Positions 36,504 through 46,968 of a DNA stretch of 64,000 nucleotides are shown here, one piece after another. The DNA comes from Mesorhizobium terrae (lineage in GTDB: Bacteria > Pseudomonadota > Alphaproteobacteria > Rhizobiales > Rhizobiaceae), in contig NZ_CP044218.1 in NCBI RefSeq assembly GCF_008727715.1, positions 4,757,501 to 4,821,500 of the forward strand, read 5' to 3'. The position numbers and the translations under genes are program-made. Within the stretch, counting starts at the first letter, position 1, and every line of letters begins with the position of its first letter. The notes below the pieces were generated by a model. It made no database searches, was not told the origin of the DNA, and worked only from the letters and a program-made list of their open reading frames with translations.

Positions 36504-37532
36504 GTGGGCGCAACCGAACTACCGCTCGCGTTGAGTATCGGCGACCCCTCAGGTGTTGGTCCCGAGATTGCCCTTGCTGCCTGGCAAAACCGCCATCGTC
36601 ATTCCATTCGGCCGTTTTATCTGCTTGGTGATCCTGCACTGGTCGCTGCACGTGCGCGTAGCGTTGGCATCGGGGTCAAGGTCGAGGAAGTTGCGCAGGA
36701 GGAAGCGTCGCGTGCCTTCGAGCACAGCCTGCCTGTCGTGCCGCTGGCGGCCCGTTTTGTCGACACACCGGGCCAGCCTGATCCTGCCAATGCGCAAGGT
36801 GTGATCGAGGCGATCGATCGGGCAGTCAGCGACACTTTCGATGGCAAGGCAGCGGCCGTGGTCACCTGCCCGATCGCCAAGAAGCCGCTCTACGACGCCG
36901 GTTTCGGCTTCCCCGGCCATACTGAATACCTGGCGCACCTCGCCACCAGGCGCACCGGCGAGACGGTGACGCCAGTCATGTTGCTGGCTGGACCTGAGTT
37001 GCGCACAGTCCCGATCACCATTCATATAGCGCTGGCAACTGTGCCGGAGGTGCTCACCACCGATCTGATCACGACAACCGCGCGGGTCGTGGCGCAGGAT
37101 CTCAGGGCGCGTTTCGGCATCAAGAACCCGCGCCTAGCTGTCGCGGGCCTCAACCCGCACGCTGGCGAGGATGGCTCCATGGGCAAGGAGGATCTGGAGA
37201 TCGTCCGCCCGGCTGTTGAGATTTTACGGGCCGAAGGTATCGATGCGCGCGGTCCGCTGCCGGCCGACACGCTTTTTCACGCGCGGGCTCGTTCCGGCTA
37301 CGACGTCGCACTGTGCATGTATCATGACCAGGCGCTGATCCCGGCCAAGACGCTGGCCTTCGATGAAGCCGTCAATGTTACGCTAGGCCTGCCGTTCATT
37401 CGTACCTCGCCCGACCATGGCACGGCTTTCGACATCGCGGGAAAGGGTATCGCACGCCCCGATAGCCTGATCGCTGCACTGACATTGGCTGGAAAACTTG
37501 CCGATAATGTCCGAGCGCCGGTGACGATATGA
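36504..37532 (+). CDS. pdxA: 4-hydroxythreonine-4-phosphate dehydrogenase
   Basis: NAD-dependent enzyme of pyridoxal phosphate synthesis, 342 residues. It oxidises 4-phosphohydroxy-threonine. [13 protein letters not shown] near the start, [15 protein letters not shown] and [15 protein letters not shown] are the characteristic segments carrying the metal-binding histidines. It starts with GTG at 36504, six bases after the surA-like gene, and its end overlaps rsmA by four bases (ATGA). The order surA-pdxA-rsmA is conserved well beyond this genus. Confidence 0.96.
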   Translation: MGATELPLALSIGDPSGVGPEIALAAWQNRHRHSIRPFYLLGDPALVAARARSVGIGVKVEEVAQEEASRAFEHSLPVVPLAARFVDTPGQPDPANAQGVIEAIDRAVSDTFDGKAAAVVTCPIAKKPLYDAGFGFPGHTEYLAHLATRRTGETVTPVMLLAGPELRTVPITIHIALATVPEVLTTDLITTTARVVAQDLRARFGIKNPRLAVAGLNPHAGEDGSMGKEDLEIVRPAVEILRAEGIDARGPLPADTLFHARARSGYDVALCMYHDQALIPAKTLAFDEAVNVTLGLPFIRTSPDHGTAFDIAGKGIARPDSLIAALTLAGKLADNVRAPVTI

Positions 37533-38353
37533 GCATTGACGGTCTGCCACCACTGCGCGAGGTCATTGAGCGCCACGGACTTCAGGCAAAGAAGGCGCTG
37601 GGTCAAAACTTCCTGCTCGACCTCAATCTGACCAGCAAGGTGGCACGGACCGCTGGCGATCTGTCGCAAGCAACGGTTATCGAAGTGGGTCCCGGCCCTG
37701 GTGGATTGACGCGCGCATTGTTGCTCAATGGTGCCCGCCGCGTCGTCGCCATCGAGCGGGACGAGCGTTGCCTCGACGCATTGGCGGAAGTGTCGAACCA
37801 CTATCCGGGTCGATTGGAAGTGATTGCAGGCGATGCGCTGAAGACCGATTTCGAAACGTTGGTCCCAGACGGTCCCGTCAAGATCGTCGCCAACCTGCCC
37901 TATAATATCGGTACGGAATTGCTCGTTCGCTGGCTAACCGTCGACACTTGGCCGCCTTATTACGAATCGCTGACGCTGATGTTCCAGCGCGAAGTGGCGG
38001 AACGGATCGTGGCCAAGGCCAATGGCGATGCCTATGGCAGGCTTGGGGTTCTCACCGGCTGGCGCACCGAAGCCAGGATCGCCTTCGACGTCCCGCCGCA
38101 GGCTTTCACGCCGCCGCCGAAAGTAACGTCGTCGGTGGTGCATTTGACGCCGCGACCGGCGCCTTCGCCCGTCAATGTGAAATTGCTCGGTCGTGTCACC
38201 GAGGCGGCCTTCGGCCAACGCCGAAAAATGCTGCGACAAAGCCTGAAAAGCCTTGGCGGTGAAGCACTGCTGGATCGTGTCGGTATCGACCCGACCCGCC
38301 GTGCCGAAACGCTCAGTGTCGAAGAATTTGTGCGCCTGGCGAATTCGCTTTAG
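37529..38353 (+). CDS. rsmA: 16S rRNA (adenine-1518/1519-N6) dimethyltransferase
   Basis: Dimethylates A1518 and A1519 in the 3' terminal hairpin of 16S rRNA; also called KsgA. It is 274 residues. [20 protein letters not shown] (SAM motif I) and the catalytic NLPYNI are all present, with [11 protein letters not shown] in the C-terminal half. The start overlaps the end of pdxA. The gene ends 23 bases before the convergent gmk stop, with no clear terminator between. Confidence 0.97.
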   Translation: MSIDGLPPLREVIERHGLQAKKALGQNFLLDLNLTSKVARTAGDLSQATVIEVGPGPGGLTRALLLNGARRVVAIERDERCLDALAEVSNHYPGRLEVIAGDALKTDFETLVPDGPVKIVANLPYNIGTELLVRWLTVDTWPPYYESLTLMFQREVAERIVAKANGDAYGRLGVLTGWRTEARIAFDVPPQAFTPPPKVTSSVVHLTPRPAPSPVNVKLLGRVTEAAFGQRRKMLRQSLKSLGGEALLDRVGIDPTRRAETLSVEEFVRLANSL

Positions 38354-38376
38354 CGATCTATCGCAAGACGTGGGGC

Positions 38377-39030
38377 TCAGAGCGCCTCGTCGAGCAGACC
38401 GGAAACAAAATCGAACAGGCCGGGACGGCGGTCCCGCCGCAGCCGTTCGGCGCTTATGATCGCCTTCACTTCGGTAAAAGCCCGATCCAGATCATCATTG
38501 ATGACAACGAAGTCGTATTCGGTCCAATGCTCGATCTCGTCGCGAGCATTCTTCAGCCGGGTTTCGATCACGGCTTCCTGATCTTCGGCGCGCCGCTTCA
38601 GTCGCGCCTTCAATTCAGCCATGGACGGCGGCAAGATGAAGACCGACACGATGTCACCGCGCATCTTCTCACGCAGCTGCTTGGCACCTTGCCAATCGAT
38701 GTCGAACAACATGTCGCGGCCTTCGGCCATGGCTCGTTCCGCCGGCTCCCGCGGGGTCGCGTAAAAATTGCCGTGCACCTCCGCCCATTCGAGCAGTTCG
38801 TCATTGTCGCGCAGGATCTCGAATTCGCGCCTAGTGCGGAAATGGTAGTGACGACCGTCGATCTCGCTGCCGCGGCGCGGGCGGGTGGTCACGCTGACAG
38901 ACAGCTCGAAGCCATGGTCGGCTTCCAGGAGATTGCGCGCGATGGTGGACTTGCCGGCACCGGATGGCGACGACAGAACGAGCATCAGGCCCCGGCGACG
39001 GATGCGGGAACCGGTGTCCTTGATGGCCAT
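38377..39030 (-). CDS. gmk: guanylate kinase
   Basis: Phosphorylates GMP to GDP with ATP. It is 217 residues. The P-loop [10 protein letters not shown] is near residue 20, [17 protein letters not shown] is the GMP-binding segment, and [10 protein letters not shown] is the Walker-B-like region. It begins three bases after the yicC stop, with GGAGTAG as ribosome site. yicC-gmk pairing is common in proteobacteria. Confidence 0.97.
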   Translation of the reverse strand: MAIKDTGSRIRRRGLMLVLSSPSGAGKSTIARNLLEADHGFELSVSVTTRPRRGSEIDGRHYHFRTRREFEILRDNDELLEWAEVHGNFYATPREPAERAMAEGRDMLFDIDWQGAKQLREKMRGDIVSVFILPPSMAELKARLKRRAEDQEAVIETRLKNARDEIEHWTEYDFVVINDDLDRAFTEVKAIISAERLRRDRRPGLFDFVSGLLDEAL

Positions 39031-39033
39031 CTG

Positions 39034-39924
39034 CTACTCCAGATTCTGAACTTGTTCGCGAAACTGGTCGACGACGGCCTTCAGTTCCAATCCGATCGCG
39101 GTGACTGCTGCGGCGTTCGACTTCGAGCACAGCGTATTCGATTCGCGGTTGAATTCCTGCGCCAGAAAATCGAGCTTTCGGCCCACGGCACCGCCGCCAG
39201 CAAGCAGCGCCCTGCCCGAGACCACATGTGTCTTGAGCCGGTCGATCTCTTCGCGGATATCCGCCTTGGTCGCCAGAAAGGCCGCTTCCATGTTGAGACG
39301 AGCCTCGTCCAGCCCCGCAGCAGTGTCCATCAGCAGGCGCACTTGTTCGGCGATCTTCTCGCGTATGACACCGGGTTGACGCGAAGGGTCGGCCTCGGCG
39401 CGCAAGGTCAGCGCTTCGATCACATCCAGATGACCGGACAGCACCGAACGCAAGGCCTCGCCCTCGTTCTGACGTGCAGTCACAAGCCCCGTAAGCGCTT
39501 CGTCGAGCGCGCGTTCGATGACTGCATCAAGCGCACCGCGCATTTCCTCGGTTTCAACCGCCTCCGGAACCTCAAGAACACCCCGCAACGCGAGCAGTCC
39601 GTCAGCTGAAGCTGGAGACGCGCCGAATTGATCCTGCAGCCGCTTGGCGAGACCGGCGATGTCTTTGAGGAAAGCCTCATTGACCACAGGTTGCGCGGAT
39701 GAACCGCCGGGACGACCAACAGTCAGTGTCGCCTGGAAATTGCCGCGCGCGAAACGCTTCTGCACGACCTGCCGGACGAGAGGCTCCAGCCGGTCGAAAC
39801 CCTGCGGCAGGCGCAAGCGAACTTCAACGCTTTTGCCGTTGACCGATTTCACTTCCCAGGCAATCGCAGTTCCCTGATGGTCGGCAACCGCGCGTGCGAA
39901 GCCCGTCATACTTTGCAGATTCAT
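39034..39924 (-). CDS. yicC: YicC-family endoribonuclease-like protein
   Basis: A 296-residue cytoplasmic protein. The start MNLQSMTGFARA is diagnostic, and the C-terminal DUF1732 region contains GRKLDFLAQEFNREANTL-like sequence (here EFNRESNTLCSKSN). E. coli YicC has been reported to act as a ribonuclease affecting small RNAs. The ATG at 39924 matches the family start; the longer frame upstream is unconserved. It precedes gmk and follows mltG by 22 bases. Confidence 0.93.
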   Translation of the reverse strand: MNLQSMTGFARAVADHQGTAIAWEVKSVNGKSVEVRLRLPQGFDRLEPLVRQVVQKRFARGNFQATLTVGRPGGSSAQPVVNEAFLKDIAGLAKRLQDQFGASPASADGLLALRGVLEVPEAVETEEMRGALDAVIERALDEALTGLVTARQNEGEALRSVLSGHLDVIEALTLRAEADPSRQPGVIREKIAEQVRLLMDTAAGLDEARLNMEAAFLATKADIREEIDRLKTHVVSGRALLAGGGAVGRKLDFLAQEFNRESNTLCSKSNAAAVTAIGLELKAVVDQFREQVQNLE

Positions 39925-39946
39925 GCCAGGCGCCCCCAAGCGCATA

Positions 39947-41161
39947 TTATTGGGCCGCGTTGGCCCCGGTGCCGGCATTGTCGCCGTTGTCAGCAGGTTG
40001 CTCGGAATTGCCGGACTTCGCCGCGTCCTCCGCCTGCTTCTTCACGAGTGCGCGATAGCGGGCGACATTCTGATTGTGGTCGTCGAGCGTTTCGGCAAAC
40101 ACATGCCCGCCATTGCCGTCGGCGACAAAATAGAGATCCTTGGTCTTGGATGGATTGGCCACGGCCTCAAGCGAAGCGCGGCCAGGATTGGCGATCGGCG
40201 TCGGCGGCAAACCGTTGATCTGATAGGTGTTATAGGGTGTCTGCTTGTCGATGTCCGACTGATAGATCGGCCGGTCGCCGGGTTTGCCCTTGCCGCCGAA
40301 CAATCCGTAGATGATCGTCGGATCCGACTGCAGGCGCATACCCTTGTTGAGGCGATTGAGGAAGACCGCTGCAACGCGCGAGCGCTCGTCGCTACGGCCC
40401 GTTTCCTTTTCGACAATCGAAGCCAGGGTGACGAATTCGTCGGCATTGGCCAACGGCAGATCGGGCGAACGACGCTTCCAGATTTCATCGACCAGCTCTT
40501 TCTGATCGGCAAGCAGCTTGTCGACCATCTGCTGGCGGGTGGCACCGCGCGTGAAACGCAGCGTGTCAGTGGCCAGGCTGCCTTCAGCAGGCAGTTGCGT
40601 CGGCATGTTGCCCGTCAGGGCATCCTCCGCGGCGACGCGTGCAAACGCCTGCTCGACCGTCAGACCTTCCGGAATGGTCAGTGAATACATCACCGACTTG
40701 CCGCTTTTCAGAAGATTCATGATCTCGCGCATCGACGCATGCGGCTTGATCTCATACTCGCCGGCCTTGAGCGCCTGGTCGTTGCCATAGGCCCGCACAC
40801 CGAGCCGGAAGATGCGCGCATCGCTGATGAAGCCGCGCCGCTCGAGCTGATCGGCAATGTCCTGGACACCGGTGGCTGGCTTGACCAGGAAGGTGTCGCC
40901 ATTGGCCGACGGGCCTGCCTCAAAGAACTCCTGCCGACCGAAATAGACGGCGGCGCCGGTCGCCAGAACGGCGAGCATGACGCAGGATACCAAGAAGTTC
41001 ATGAAAACCACGATCTGGCCGCGCGAAGCGCGCGAACGCTTGGACGGCGGCGGCGTACCGGCTTCCGGGCGCAAGGCCTCGCTTGCGGTCTTCGGTATGA
41101 TCGTCGTCGGCTGCGTGGTGACCTGGCCGCCGTCTTCGTTGTTCGCCGGTGTGGTGTTCAT
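39947..41161 (-). CDS. mltG: endolytic murein transglycosylase
   Basis: Inner-membrane protein of 404 residues that cuts nascent glycan strands and helps set their length. A cytoplasmic N-terminal ~50 residues (basic, Pro/Ser-rich) precede one membrane segment at ~51-72. Then comes a LysM-like region and the YceG catalytic domain with the presumed catalytic Glu in ASIVEKETG, followed by RMQSDPT-like LQSDPTIIYG and YNTY. The C-terminal tail is Gly/Asn/Asp-rich and unconserved. It lies between fabF and yicC, a standard alphaproteobacterial placement. Confidence 0.94.
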   Translation of the reverse strand: MNTTPANNEDGGQVTTQPTTIIPKTASEALRPEAGTPPPSKRSRASRGQIVVFMNFLVSCVMLAVLATGAAVYFGRQEFFEAGPSANGDTFLVKPATGVQDIADQLERRGFISDARIFRLGVRAYGNDQALKAGEYEIKPHASMREIMNLLKSGKSVMYSLTIPEGLTVEQAFARVAAEDALTGNMPTQLPAEGSLATDTLRFTRGATRQQMVDKLLADQKELVDEIWKRRSPDLPLANADEFVTLASIVEKETGRSDERSRVAAVFLNRLNKGMRLQSDPTIIYGLFGGKGKPGDRPIYQSDIDKQTPYNTYQINGLPPTPIANPGRASLEAVANPSKTKDLYFVADGNGGHVFAETLDDHNQNVARYRALVKKQAEDAAKSGNSEQPADNGDNAGTGANAAQ

Positions 41162-41257
41162 AACGCCCTGCCATAGGTTCTATCGACGAATCCCCTCGGG
41201 ACAGTAGAGGGGATTGTGGCAAAAATGACGGACTTGTCCGCCCTGGAGCTGTCGAAA

Positions 41258-41275
41258 GACCGTTGGGAGCCGGTC
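41258..41275 (-). terminator. weak hairpin after fabF
   Basis: On the minus strand GACCG pairs with CGGTC across an eight-base loop directly after the fabF stop, followed by TTTCG. Five pairs and three T make it only a weak terminator candidate before mltG. Confidence 0.25.
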
Positions 41276-41277
41276 AA

Positions 41278-42540
41278 TCAGCCATTGTAGCGCTGGAAAA
41301 CCAGCGATGCGTTGGTGCCGCCAAATCCGAAGGAATTGGACAGCGCCACATCGATCTGACGCTCGCGCGGCTTATTCGGCACGAGGTCGATTGCCGTCTC
41401 GCGTTCAGGATTGTCGAGATTGATGGTAGCCGGTGCGATGTTGTCGCGAATGGCCAGAATCGAGAAGATCGCTTCCGCGGCGCCCGCGGCGCCCAGAAGA
41501 TGGCCGATCGACGATTTGGTGGACGACATCGAAACTTTCGAAGCTGCATTGCCGACCAGGCGCTCGACGGCGCCGAGCTCGATCGTGTCGGCCATGGTCG
41601 AGGTGCCATGGGCATTGATGTAGTCGACGTCGGCAGGCGTCAGCTTGGCACGCTTCAACGCCGCCGTCATGCAGCGGAAAGCACCGTCGCCGTCTTCCGC
41701 CGGCGCGGTGATGTGATAGGCATCGCCGGTGAGACCGTAACCGGTGACCTCGGCGTAAATCTTGGCGCCACGCGCCTTGGCGTGTTCCAGTTCTTCCAGA
41801 ACCACCACACCGGCGCCCTCGCCCATGACGAAACCGTCGCGGTCGCGATCATAGGGGCGCGAAGCCTTTTCAGGTGTATCGTTGCGCTCGGTCGAAAGCG
41901 CGCGGCAAGCCGCGAAACCAGCCAGCGAAAGGCGAGTGACCGGCGCTTCGGCACCGCCCGCAACCATGACATCGGCATCGCCGAACTGGATCAGCCTGGC
42001 TGCGTCGCCGATCGCATGCGCGCCGGTCGAGCAAGCCGTCACCACGGCATGGTTCGGTCCCTTCAGACCGTGCCTAATCGACACCTGGCCAGAGACCAGA
42101 TTGATGATCTGCCCAGGAATGAAGAAGGGGCTGATACGGCGCGGCCCTTTTTCCTGAAGGATCAGCGCATTCTCAGCGATGCCTTCGATGCCGCCAATGC
42201 CCGAACCGATCATCACGCCGGTCGCGCACTGTTCTTCATGCGTCTTCGGCTGCCAGCCGGAATCCCTCAGCGCTTCATCGGCGGCCGCAATCCCGTACAG
42301 GATGAAGTCGCCGATCTTGCGCAGTTCCTTGGGTTCCAGGAAGGCTTCCGGGTTGAAGGTGGCGTCCTCGCCGTTACCACGTGGAATCACGTGCGCGATC
42401 TTGCAGGCAAGATCTTCGACCTCGAACTCGGTGACGCGCCGCGCGGCGCTACGGCCGGTGAGCAATTCTCGCCAGCCGTGCTCGACCCCAACGCCGAATG
42501 GTGAAAGCAGGCCGAGGCCCGTAACGACGACGCGCCTCAT
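41278..42540 (-). CDS. fabF: beta-ketoacyl-ACP synthase II
   Basis: Condensing enzyme of fatty-acid elongation, 420 residues. The catalytic triad is visible: Cys in TACSTGAHA, His in NAHGTST, and His in SSIGHLLGAAG. It begins MRRVVVTGLGLLSPFG, and GGAGAGGG precedes the ATG. It follows acpP by 34 bases, the near-universal acpP-fabF arrangement. Its product elongates acyl chains, including the C16 to C18 step, for membrane lipids. Confidence 0.97.
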   Translation of the reverse strand: MRRVVVTGLGLLSPFGVGVEHGWRELLTGRSAARRVTEFEVEDLACKIAHVIPRGNGEDATFNPEAFLEPKELRKIGDFILYGIAAADEALRDSGWQPKTHEEQCATGVMIGSGIGGIEGIAENALILQEKGPRRISPFFIPGQIINLVSGQVSIRHGLKGPNHAVVTACSTGAHAIGDAARLIQFGDADVMVAGGAEAPVTRLSLAGFAACRALSTERNDTPEKASRPYDRDRDGFVMGEGAGVVVLEELEHAKARGAKIYAEVTGYGLTGDAYHITAPAEDGDGAFRCMTAALKRAKLTPADVDYINAHGTSTMADTIELGAVERLVGNAASKVSMSSTKSSIGHLLGAAGAAEAIFSILAIRDNIAPATINLDNPERETAIDLVPNKPRERQIDVALSNSFGFGGTNASLVFQRYNG

Positions 42541-42574
42541 TGCATGCCCTCTCCGAAGACGTAAGCCGGAAAAA

Positions 42575-42811
42575 TCAGGCCGAGGCCTTGTCGATGTACT
42601 TCACGGCGTCGCCGACCGTGAGGATGGTCTCTGCCGCGTCGTCCGGGATTTCAACGCCGAACTCTTCCTCGAACGCCATGACAAGCTCAACCGTGTCGAG
42701 GCTGTCCGCGCCGAGATCGTCGATGAAGGAGGCCTGCTCAGTCACCTTGTCGGCATCGACGCCCAGATGCTCGATAACGATCTTTTTGACGCGCTCTGCG
42801 GTGTCACTCAT
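42575..42811 (-). CDS. acpP: acyl carrier protein
   Basis: Small acidic carrier of 78 residues that holds growing acyl chains on a 4'-phosphopantetheine arm. The attachment Ser37 is in the canonical GADSLD motif. The sequence is the standard four-helix ACP. AAGGA lies eight bases before the ATG. It is expected to be highly expressed, and a promoter candidate lies just upstream within the 206-base gap after fabG. Confidence 0.99.
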   Translation of the reverse strand: MSDTAERVKKIVIEHLGVDADKVTEQASFIDDLGADSLDTVELVMAFEEEFGVEIPDDAAETILTVGDAVKYIDKASA

Positions 42812-42841
42812 TTTGGCATCCTTCGTTCTATTGTCTTGTCT

Positions 42842-42870
42842 TCGTTAGCGGGCACAATGCCGCTAATCAA
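42842..42870 (-). promoter_or_regulatory. probable sigma-70 promoter of acpP
   Basis: On the minus strand TTGATT and TAACGA are separated by exactly 17 bases, with the -10 about 30 bases before the acpP start. This fits a housekeeping promoter giving acpP its own transcription in addition to read-through from fabG. Confidence 0.4.
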
Positions 42871-43017
42871 GCTGAAAGATAGGCCGGGCTGAATACAACA
42901 ATAACTGGCCGGCTTTTGCCCGAACCGCCGGGTTGCGGGCCGCATTACACGAAAACGGCTTGGCATCCAAGGCGGTAAGGGTGTTTTTCCAACGCGATCA
43001 CGGGTCGCGTCGGAACG

Positions 43018-43755
43018 TCAGATCATCGCCATGCCGCCATTGACGTGGAGCGTCTGGCCGGTGACGTAGGACGCTTCCGTCGACGCAAGATAGGCGACCG
43101 CCGACGCAACTTCCTCGCCCGTGCCCATGCGCTTGGCCGGAATGGCGGCCATGATCATTTCCTTCTGTTTTTCGTTCAGCTTGTCGGTCATGGCCGATTC
43201 GATAAAGCCGGGGGCGACGCAGTTGACGGTCACGTTGCGGGTGGCGATCTCCTGCGCCAGCGACTTTGAGAAGCCGATCATCCCGGCCTTGGAAGCGCAA
43301 TAATTGGCCTGGCCGGGATTGCCGGTGACGCCCACGACGGAGGTGATGTTGATGATGCGGCCGTAGCGGCGGCGCATCATCGGGTGGGTGAGTTCGCGGG
43401 TCAGCCGGAACACGGCGGTCAAATTGACTTCGATCACGCTGTCCCAGTCGGCATCGGACATGCGCACGAACAGGCCGTCCTTGGTGATGCCGGCATTGTT
43501 GACGAGGATATCCACGCCCTCCAGATCGGCCTCCGCCTTCTGGCCGAGCGCCTTGACTTCATCGCGGTCGGACAGGTTTGCCGGAAAAATCTTCACGCGG
43601 TCGCCCAGCTCGGCAGCGAGTGTCTCCAGCTTCTCGACGCGCGTGCCATGCAGGCCGACAATGGCGCCCTGTCTATGGAGCAGGCGTGCAATGGCCTCGC
43701 CAATGCCACCGGTGGCTCCGGTGACGAGCGCCTTGCGGCCGGTCAAATCGAACAT
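43018..43755 (-). CDS. fabG: 3-oxoacyl-ACP reductase
   Basis: NADPH-dependent SDR of 245 residues that reduces beta-ketoacyl-ACP. TGATGGIGEAI is the cofactor motif, NNAGITKD and the Ser-Tyr-Lys set (ITSVVG, YCASK) form the active site, and VAPGFIESAMTDKL is typical of true FabG. The ATG at 43755 has GAGAGGGGA upstream, so the ten-residue longer form is rejected. It sits between fabD and acpP, which supports the fatty-acid role over the other SDRs in this window. Confidence 0.97.
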   Translation of the reverse strand: MFDLTGRKALVTGATGGIGEAIARLLHRQGAIVGLHGTRVEKLETLAAELGDRVKIFPANLSDRDEVKALGQKAEADLEGVDILVNNAGITKDGLFVRMSDADWDSVIEVNLTAVFRLTRELTHPMMRRRYGRIINITSVVGVTGNPGQANYCASKAGMIGFSKSLAQEIATRNVTVNCVAPGFIESAMTDKLNEKQKEMIMAAIPAKRMGTGEEVASAVAYLASTEASYVTGQTLHVNGGMAMI

Positions 43756-43807
43756 GTTTCGTCCCCTCTCAAGCACACCCTTCACACGGGTGGGGTCATC
43801 AGGCTTT

Positions 43808-44749
43808 CTAGGCTAGTGCCGCGAGTGCGGCATCGATATCGGCAGGCGTTCCGACGGAAACGGTTGCGATATCGCGATTGATACGCCGCGCCAAGCCGGA
43901 CAGCACCTTGCCGGCGCCGACTTCATAAAGCGCGGTCACGCCGTTGGCGCCGAACCATTCGACCGTCTCGCGCCACCGCACGCGGCCGGTGACCTGCTCG
44001 ACCAGACGGGCGGCAATGGCATCCGGATCGGTGGTCGGCGACACCGAGACATTGGAAACAACGGGAACGATCGGGACATTCTTCGCCACCCCGGCCAGCG
44101 CCTCGCGCATGGCTTCGGCGGCCGGCGCCATCAAAGCGGAATGGAAAGGCGCCGACACCTGGAGCATCAGCGCACGCTTGGCACCCTTCTCCGTGCAAAG
44201 CTTGGCGGCCAGTTCCACGGCCGCCTTGGCGCCGGAAATCACCAGTTGGCCGCCGCCATTGTCGTTGGCAACCTGGCAGACCGAGCCTTTTGCAGCTTCG
44301 GCACAGGCGGCTTCGACGTCTGGCTGCTCAAGGCCGATAATGGCCGCCATGGCGCCCTCGCCCACCGGAACGGCCGATTGCATGGCATTGCCACGAATGC
44401 GCAGCAGGCGTGCGGCATCGGCCACCGAGACGAAACCGGCAGCGGCGAGCGCGGAATATTCGCCAAGCGAATGGCCCGCGACATAGGCAACCTTGTCCTT
44501 CAGTGAAAAGCCACGGGCTTCCAGCGCACGGACGGCAGCCAGCGACACGGCCATCAGCGCCGGCTGGGCGTTGGCCGTCAGCGTCAGCGTCTCCTCCGGC
44601 CCTTCCCAGATCAGGGAAGACAGTTTTTCACCAAGGGCCTCATCGACTTCTTCGAAGACGCGCCGGGCCTCGGGGAATGCCTCGGCCAGGTCCTTGCCCA
44701 TGCCGACAGCCTGGCTGCCCTGCCCCGGAAAGGTGAATGCCACCGCCAT
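43808..44749 (-). CDS. fabD: malonyl-CoA-ACP transacylase
   Basis: Loads malonyl groups onto ACP. It is 313 residues. The start AFTFPGQGSQAVGMG and the nucleophile motif GHSLGEYSA are diagnostic, and PFHSALM carries the second active-site His. GGAGCTC precedes the ATG at 44749; upstream residues in the longer frame are not conserved. It is the first gene of fabD-fabG-acpP-fabF, separated from fabG by 52 bases. Confidence 0.97.
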   Translation of the reverse strand: MAVAFTFPGQGSQAVGMGKDLAEAFPEARRVFEEVDEALGEKLSSLIWEGPEETLTLTANAQPALMAVSLAAVRALEARGFSLKDKVAYVAGHSLGEYSALAAAGFVSVADAARLLRIRGNAMQSAVPVGEGAMAAIIGLEQPDVEAACAEAAKGSVCQVANDNGGGQLVISGAKAAVELAAKLCTEKGAKRALMLQVSAPFHSALMAPAAEAMREALAGVAKNVPIVPVVSNVSVSPTTDPDAIAARLVEQVTGRVRWRETVEWFGANGVTALYEVGAGKVLSGLARRINRDIATVSVGTPADIDAALAALA

Positions 44750-45022
44750 AGAGAGCTCCAACTGGTTAATCACGCCTGCCTGTGCGCAAGCCCAGCCCAC
44801 AAGTCAAGAGCCCAGCGTGCCCGCCGGGCGAGACACGCGGAGCGGCGCCAGCCAGTTTTGCAGCGATCAATCATGATAAAAACCGAACACGATTCGTTTG
44901 CTGGCTCTTCTAAATTTTGCCACAGGCGCTAGCTTTCCGTGACATTTGAATGACAGTTTGATGACGCATTCATAATGCAGGTGGGGATCTACGAATTGGC
45001 GAAAGGTTTGTCGGGGAGCGGT
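44750..45022. other. divergent control region fabD / phosphoglycerol transferase
   Basis: This 273-base gap holds no gene. It must contain the promoter of the fatty-acid operon and that of the divergent membrane transferase. I could not identify a conserved operator or a clear hexamer pair. Confidence 0.35.
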
Positions 45023-46921
45023 ATGACTGCGCCGAAGCATAAGTATGACAGCGCCTTCCCCGGCTTCGAGCCGGGAGAAGAAAGGCGTGCCATGCGGTAT
45101 TGCCTGGTCACCCTGGTGGCGTCGGCCGTGCTGGTTTTCGCCATTGAGCTCATCTTCCGCGGCGACATCGTCAGCACACTCGGCTTCTTCGTGCAGCCAT
45201 TCAAGCCCGGCTGGACGACGGTCGTTCTGTTCACCCTCATCCTCATCGGCCTCGATGCCCTGCTTGGACGCAATTACCAGGGCGTGATGATCTTCGCGCC
45301 GGTGACGCTGGCGCTCGCTTTCATCGGCCACCAGAAATCGCGCTATCTCGGCGATCCGCTCTATCCCACGGACTTTCTTTACGCGCGGCAGATTGTGGAA
45401 CTGATGCCGCTCCTGGTGCGCGAACGCCCTTGGACAGGCGTTGCGCTCGGCGCAGGCATCCTGGCGACGATTGCCTTGCTCATCGCATTGTGGCTCGGCT
45501 GGCGCCGCCGCACCTCGACATTGCGCTACAAGGCCCGTCTCGCCCGCCTCACCGTGGCTATTCCCCTGTTGGCGTTCTTCGTTTCGATCATGGACTACGC
45601 CGCTTTCTCGTGGACGCGCGATCGTCTGCAGATCATCCCGATGATGTGGGACCAGAAGGAAAACTACAATTCGAACGGCTTCGCGCTGGCCTTCGCACTC
45701 AACGTGCCTATGGCCCATGTCGTGGCTCCCCTGGGCTATTCAGACAAGGCAATCGAGACGATCGCCAGACCCGAGGTGGGCGCGGTTGTGCCCGAGGACA
45801 AGCCCGACATCATCATGGTGATGAGCGAATCCTTCTGGGATCCGATGACGCTGCCGAACGTCTCCGTCACGCCTGACCCCATCCCGACGGTACGTGCGGC
45901 CCGCGCTGGCTCGGTGTTTTCGCCCGAGTTCGGTGGCATGACGGCCAATGTCGAATTCGAAGCACTGACCGGTTTCTCGAATGCCTTCCTGCCGGCCGGC
46001 TCCATTCCCTACCAGCAATATGTGCGCGCGCCGGTTCCTTCGTTGGCAACATTTCTGAAGAGCGAAGGCTATTCGGCACGGGCCTTCCATCCGGGCACCA
46101 ACTGGTTCTGGAACCGCACTGCGGTCTATGCCGATTTCGGCTTCGACGACTTCCAGTCGGAAGAGACCATGCCTTACATGGCAAAGCGCGGGCCGCTCGC
46201 CTCCGACGAAGCGATGACCGACCAGCTCATCAGCGCGGCGGACGCTTCGGAGGAGCCGTTCTTCTACTTCGCGGTCAGCCTGCAGAATCACGGCCCCTAC
46301 GAACCCACCCGCTACTCCGACACCACGCGTGTCGTGCAGGCGCCGATCAGCCAATGGGCACGGGATTCGCTGGCTTCTTATGCCGAGGGTGCGGCTGACG
46401 CGGATATCAATCTCAAGCGGCTGATGGACTGGGCTCAGAAGCGTGAGCGGCCGACTGTCATCGTGTTCTTCGGCGATCATCTGCCGCCGCTCGGTCCGGT
46501 CTATGTCGAGACCGGGTTCCTGAAGGACAATGTGGCGCCACGCAAGGAAGCGCCCGATCAGATGCGCCTGCACCGCGAAACGCCGCTGGTCGTCTGGTCC
46601 AACCGGACGGGGCCGGCGAAGGACGTCGGCTCGATCAGCCCGGCCTTCCTGCCCTATCATCTGCTCAAGGCCGCAGGCATCACGCACCCCTACTACACGG
46701 ACTTCCTCGGCCAGATCAGCGAACGATACAACGTTGTCGACCGCAACCTGCTGCTTGCCACCGACGGCGCCGCCACGGCCGACTGGGCGAGGCAGAAGGA
46801 GATCGCCCCGCTCATCCGCGACTATCGCTACCTGCAGTACGACATGATGTTCGGCAAGCGCTGGTCCGCGCCCGACTTCTTCCCGGAAACGGTGAACAAA
46901 CTCGTCGCGCATACGAGCTGA
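45023..46921 (+). CDS. LTA-synthase-like phosphoglycerol transferase
   Basis: Inner-membrane protein of ~632 residues. About five hydrophobic segments occupy residues ~20-200. A periplasmic sulfatase-fold domain follows: the metal and nucleophile region [16 protein letters not shown] contains the Thr used by LtaS-type enzymes, the early metal site is [10 protein letters not shown], and the later one is [10 protein letters not shown]. Gram-negative members transfer phosphoglycerol from phosphatidylglycerol to periplasmic or cyclic beta-glucans (OpgB, and CgmB in Sinorhizobium) or phosphoethanolamine to other envelope sugars. That would fit a rhizobial envelope role but is inference. The ATG at 45023 has GGGGAG five bases upstream; starts at 44975 or 45092 are possible. 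Confidence 0.82.
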   Translation: MTAPKHKYDSAFPGFEPGEERRAMRYCLVTLVASAVLVFAIELIFRGDIVSTLGFFVQPFKPGWTTVVLFTLILIGLDALLGRNYQGVMIFAPVTLALAFIGHQKSRYLGDPLYPTDFLYARQIVELMPLLVRERPWTGVALGAGILATIALLIALWLGWRRRTSTLRYKARLARLTVAIPLLAFFVSIMDYAAFSWTRDRLQIIPMMWDQKENYNSNGFALAFALNVPMAHVVAPLGYSDKAIETIARPEVGAVVPEDKPDIIMVMSESFWDPMTLPNVSVTPDPIPTVRAARAGSVFSPEFGGMTANVEFEALTGFSNAFLPAGSIPYQQYVRAPVPSLATFLKSEGYSARAFHPGTNWFWNRTAVYADFGFDDFQSEETMPYMAKRGPLASDEAMTDQLISAADASEEPFFYFAVSLQNHGPYEPTRYSDTTRVVQAPISQWARDSLASYAEGAADADINLKRLMDWAQKRERPTVIVFFGDHLPPLGPVYVETGFLKDNVAPRKEAPDQMRLHRETPLVVWSNRTGPAKDVGSISPAFLPYHLLKAAGITHPYYTDFLGQISERYNVVDRNLLLATDGAATADWARQKEIAPLIRDYRYLQYDMMFGKRWSAPDFFPETVNKLVAHTS

Positions 46922-46945
46922 CGGACGCCGGCAGACGCATGAAAA

Positions 46946-46967
46946 TCCGGCCTAGCCCTTGGCCGGA
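46946..46967 (+). terminator. short hairpin after phosphoglycerol transferase gene
   Basis: TCCGGCC pairs perfectly with GGCCGGA across an eight-base loop 24 bases after the stop. No T-run follows directly, and the -35 of rpmG starts two bases later, so this is a weak terminator or boundary element. Confidence 0.35.
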
Positions 46968-46968
46968 C

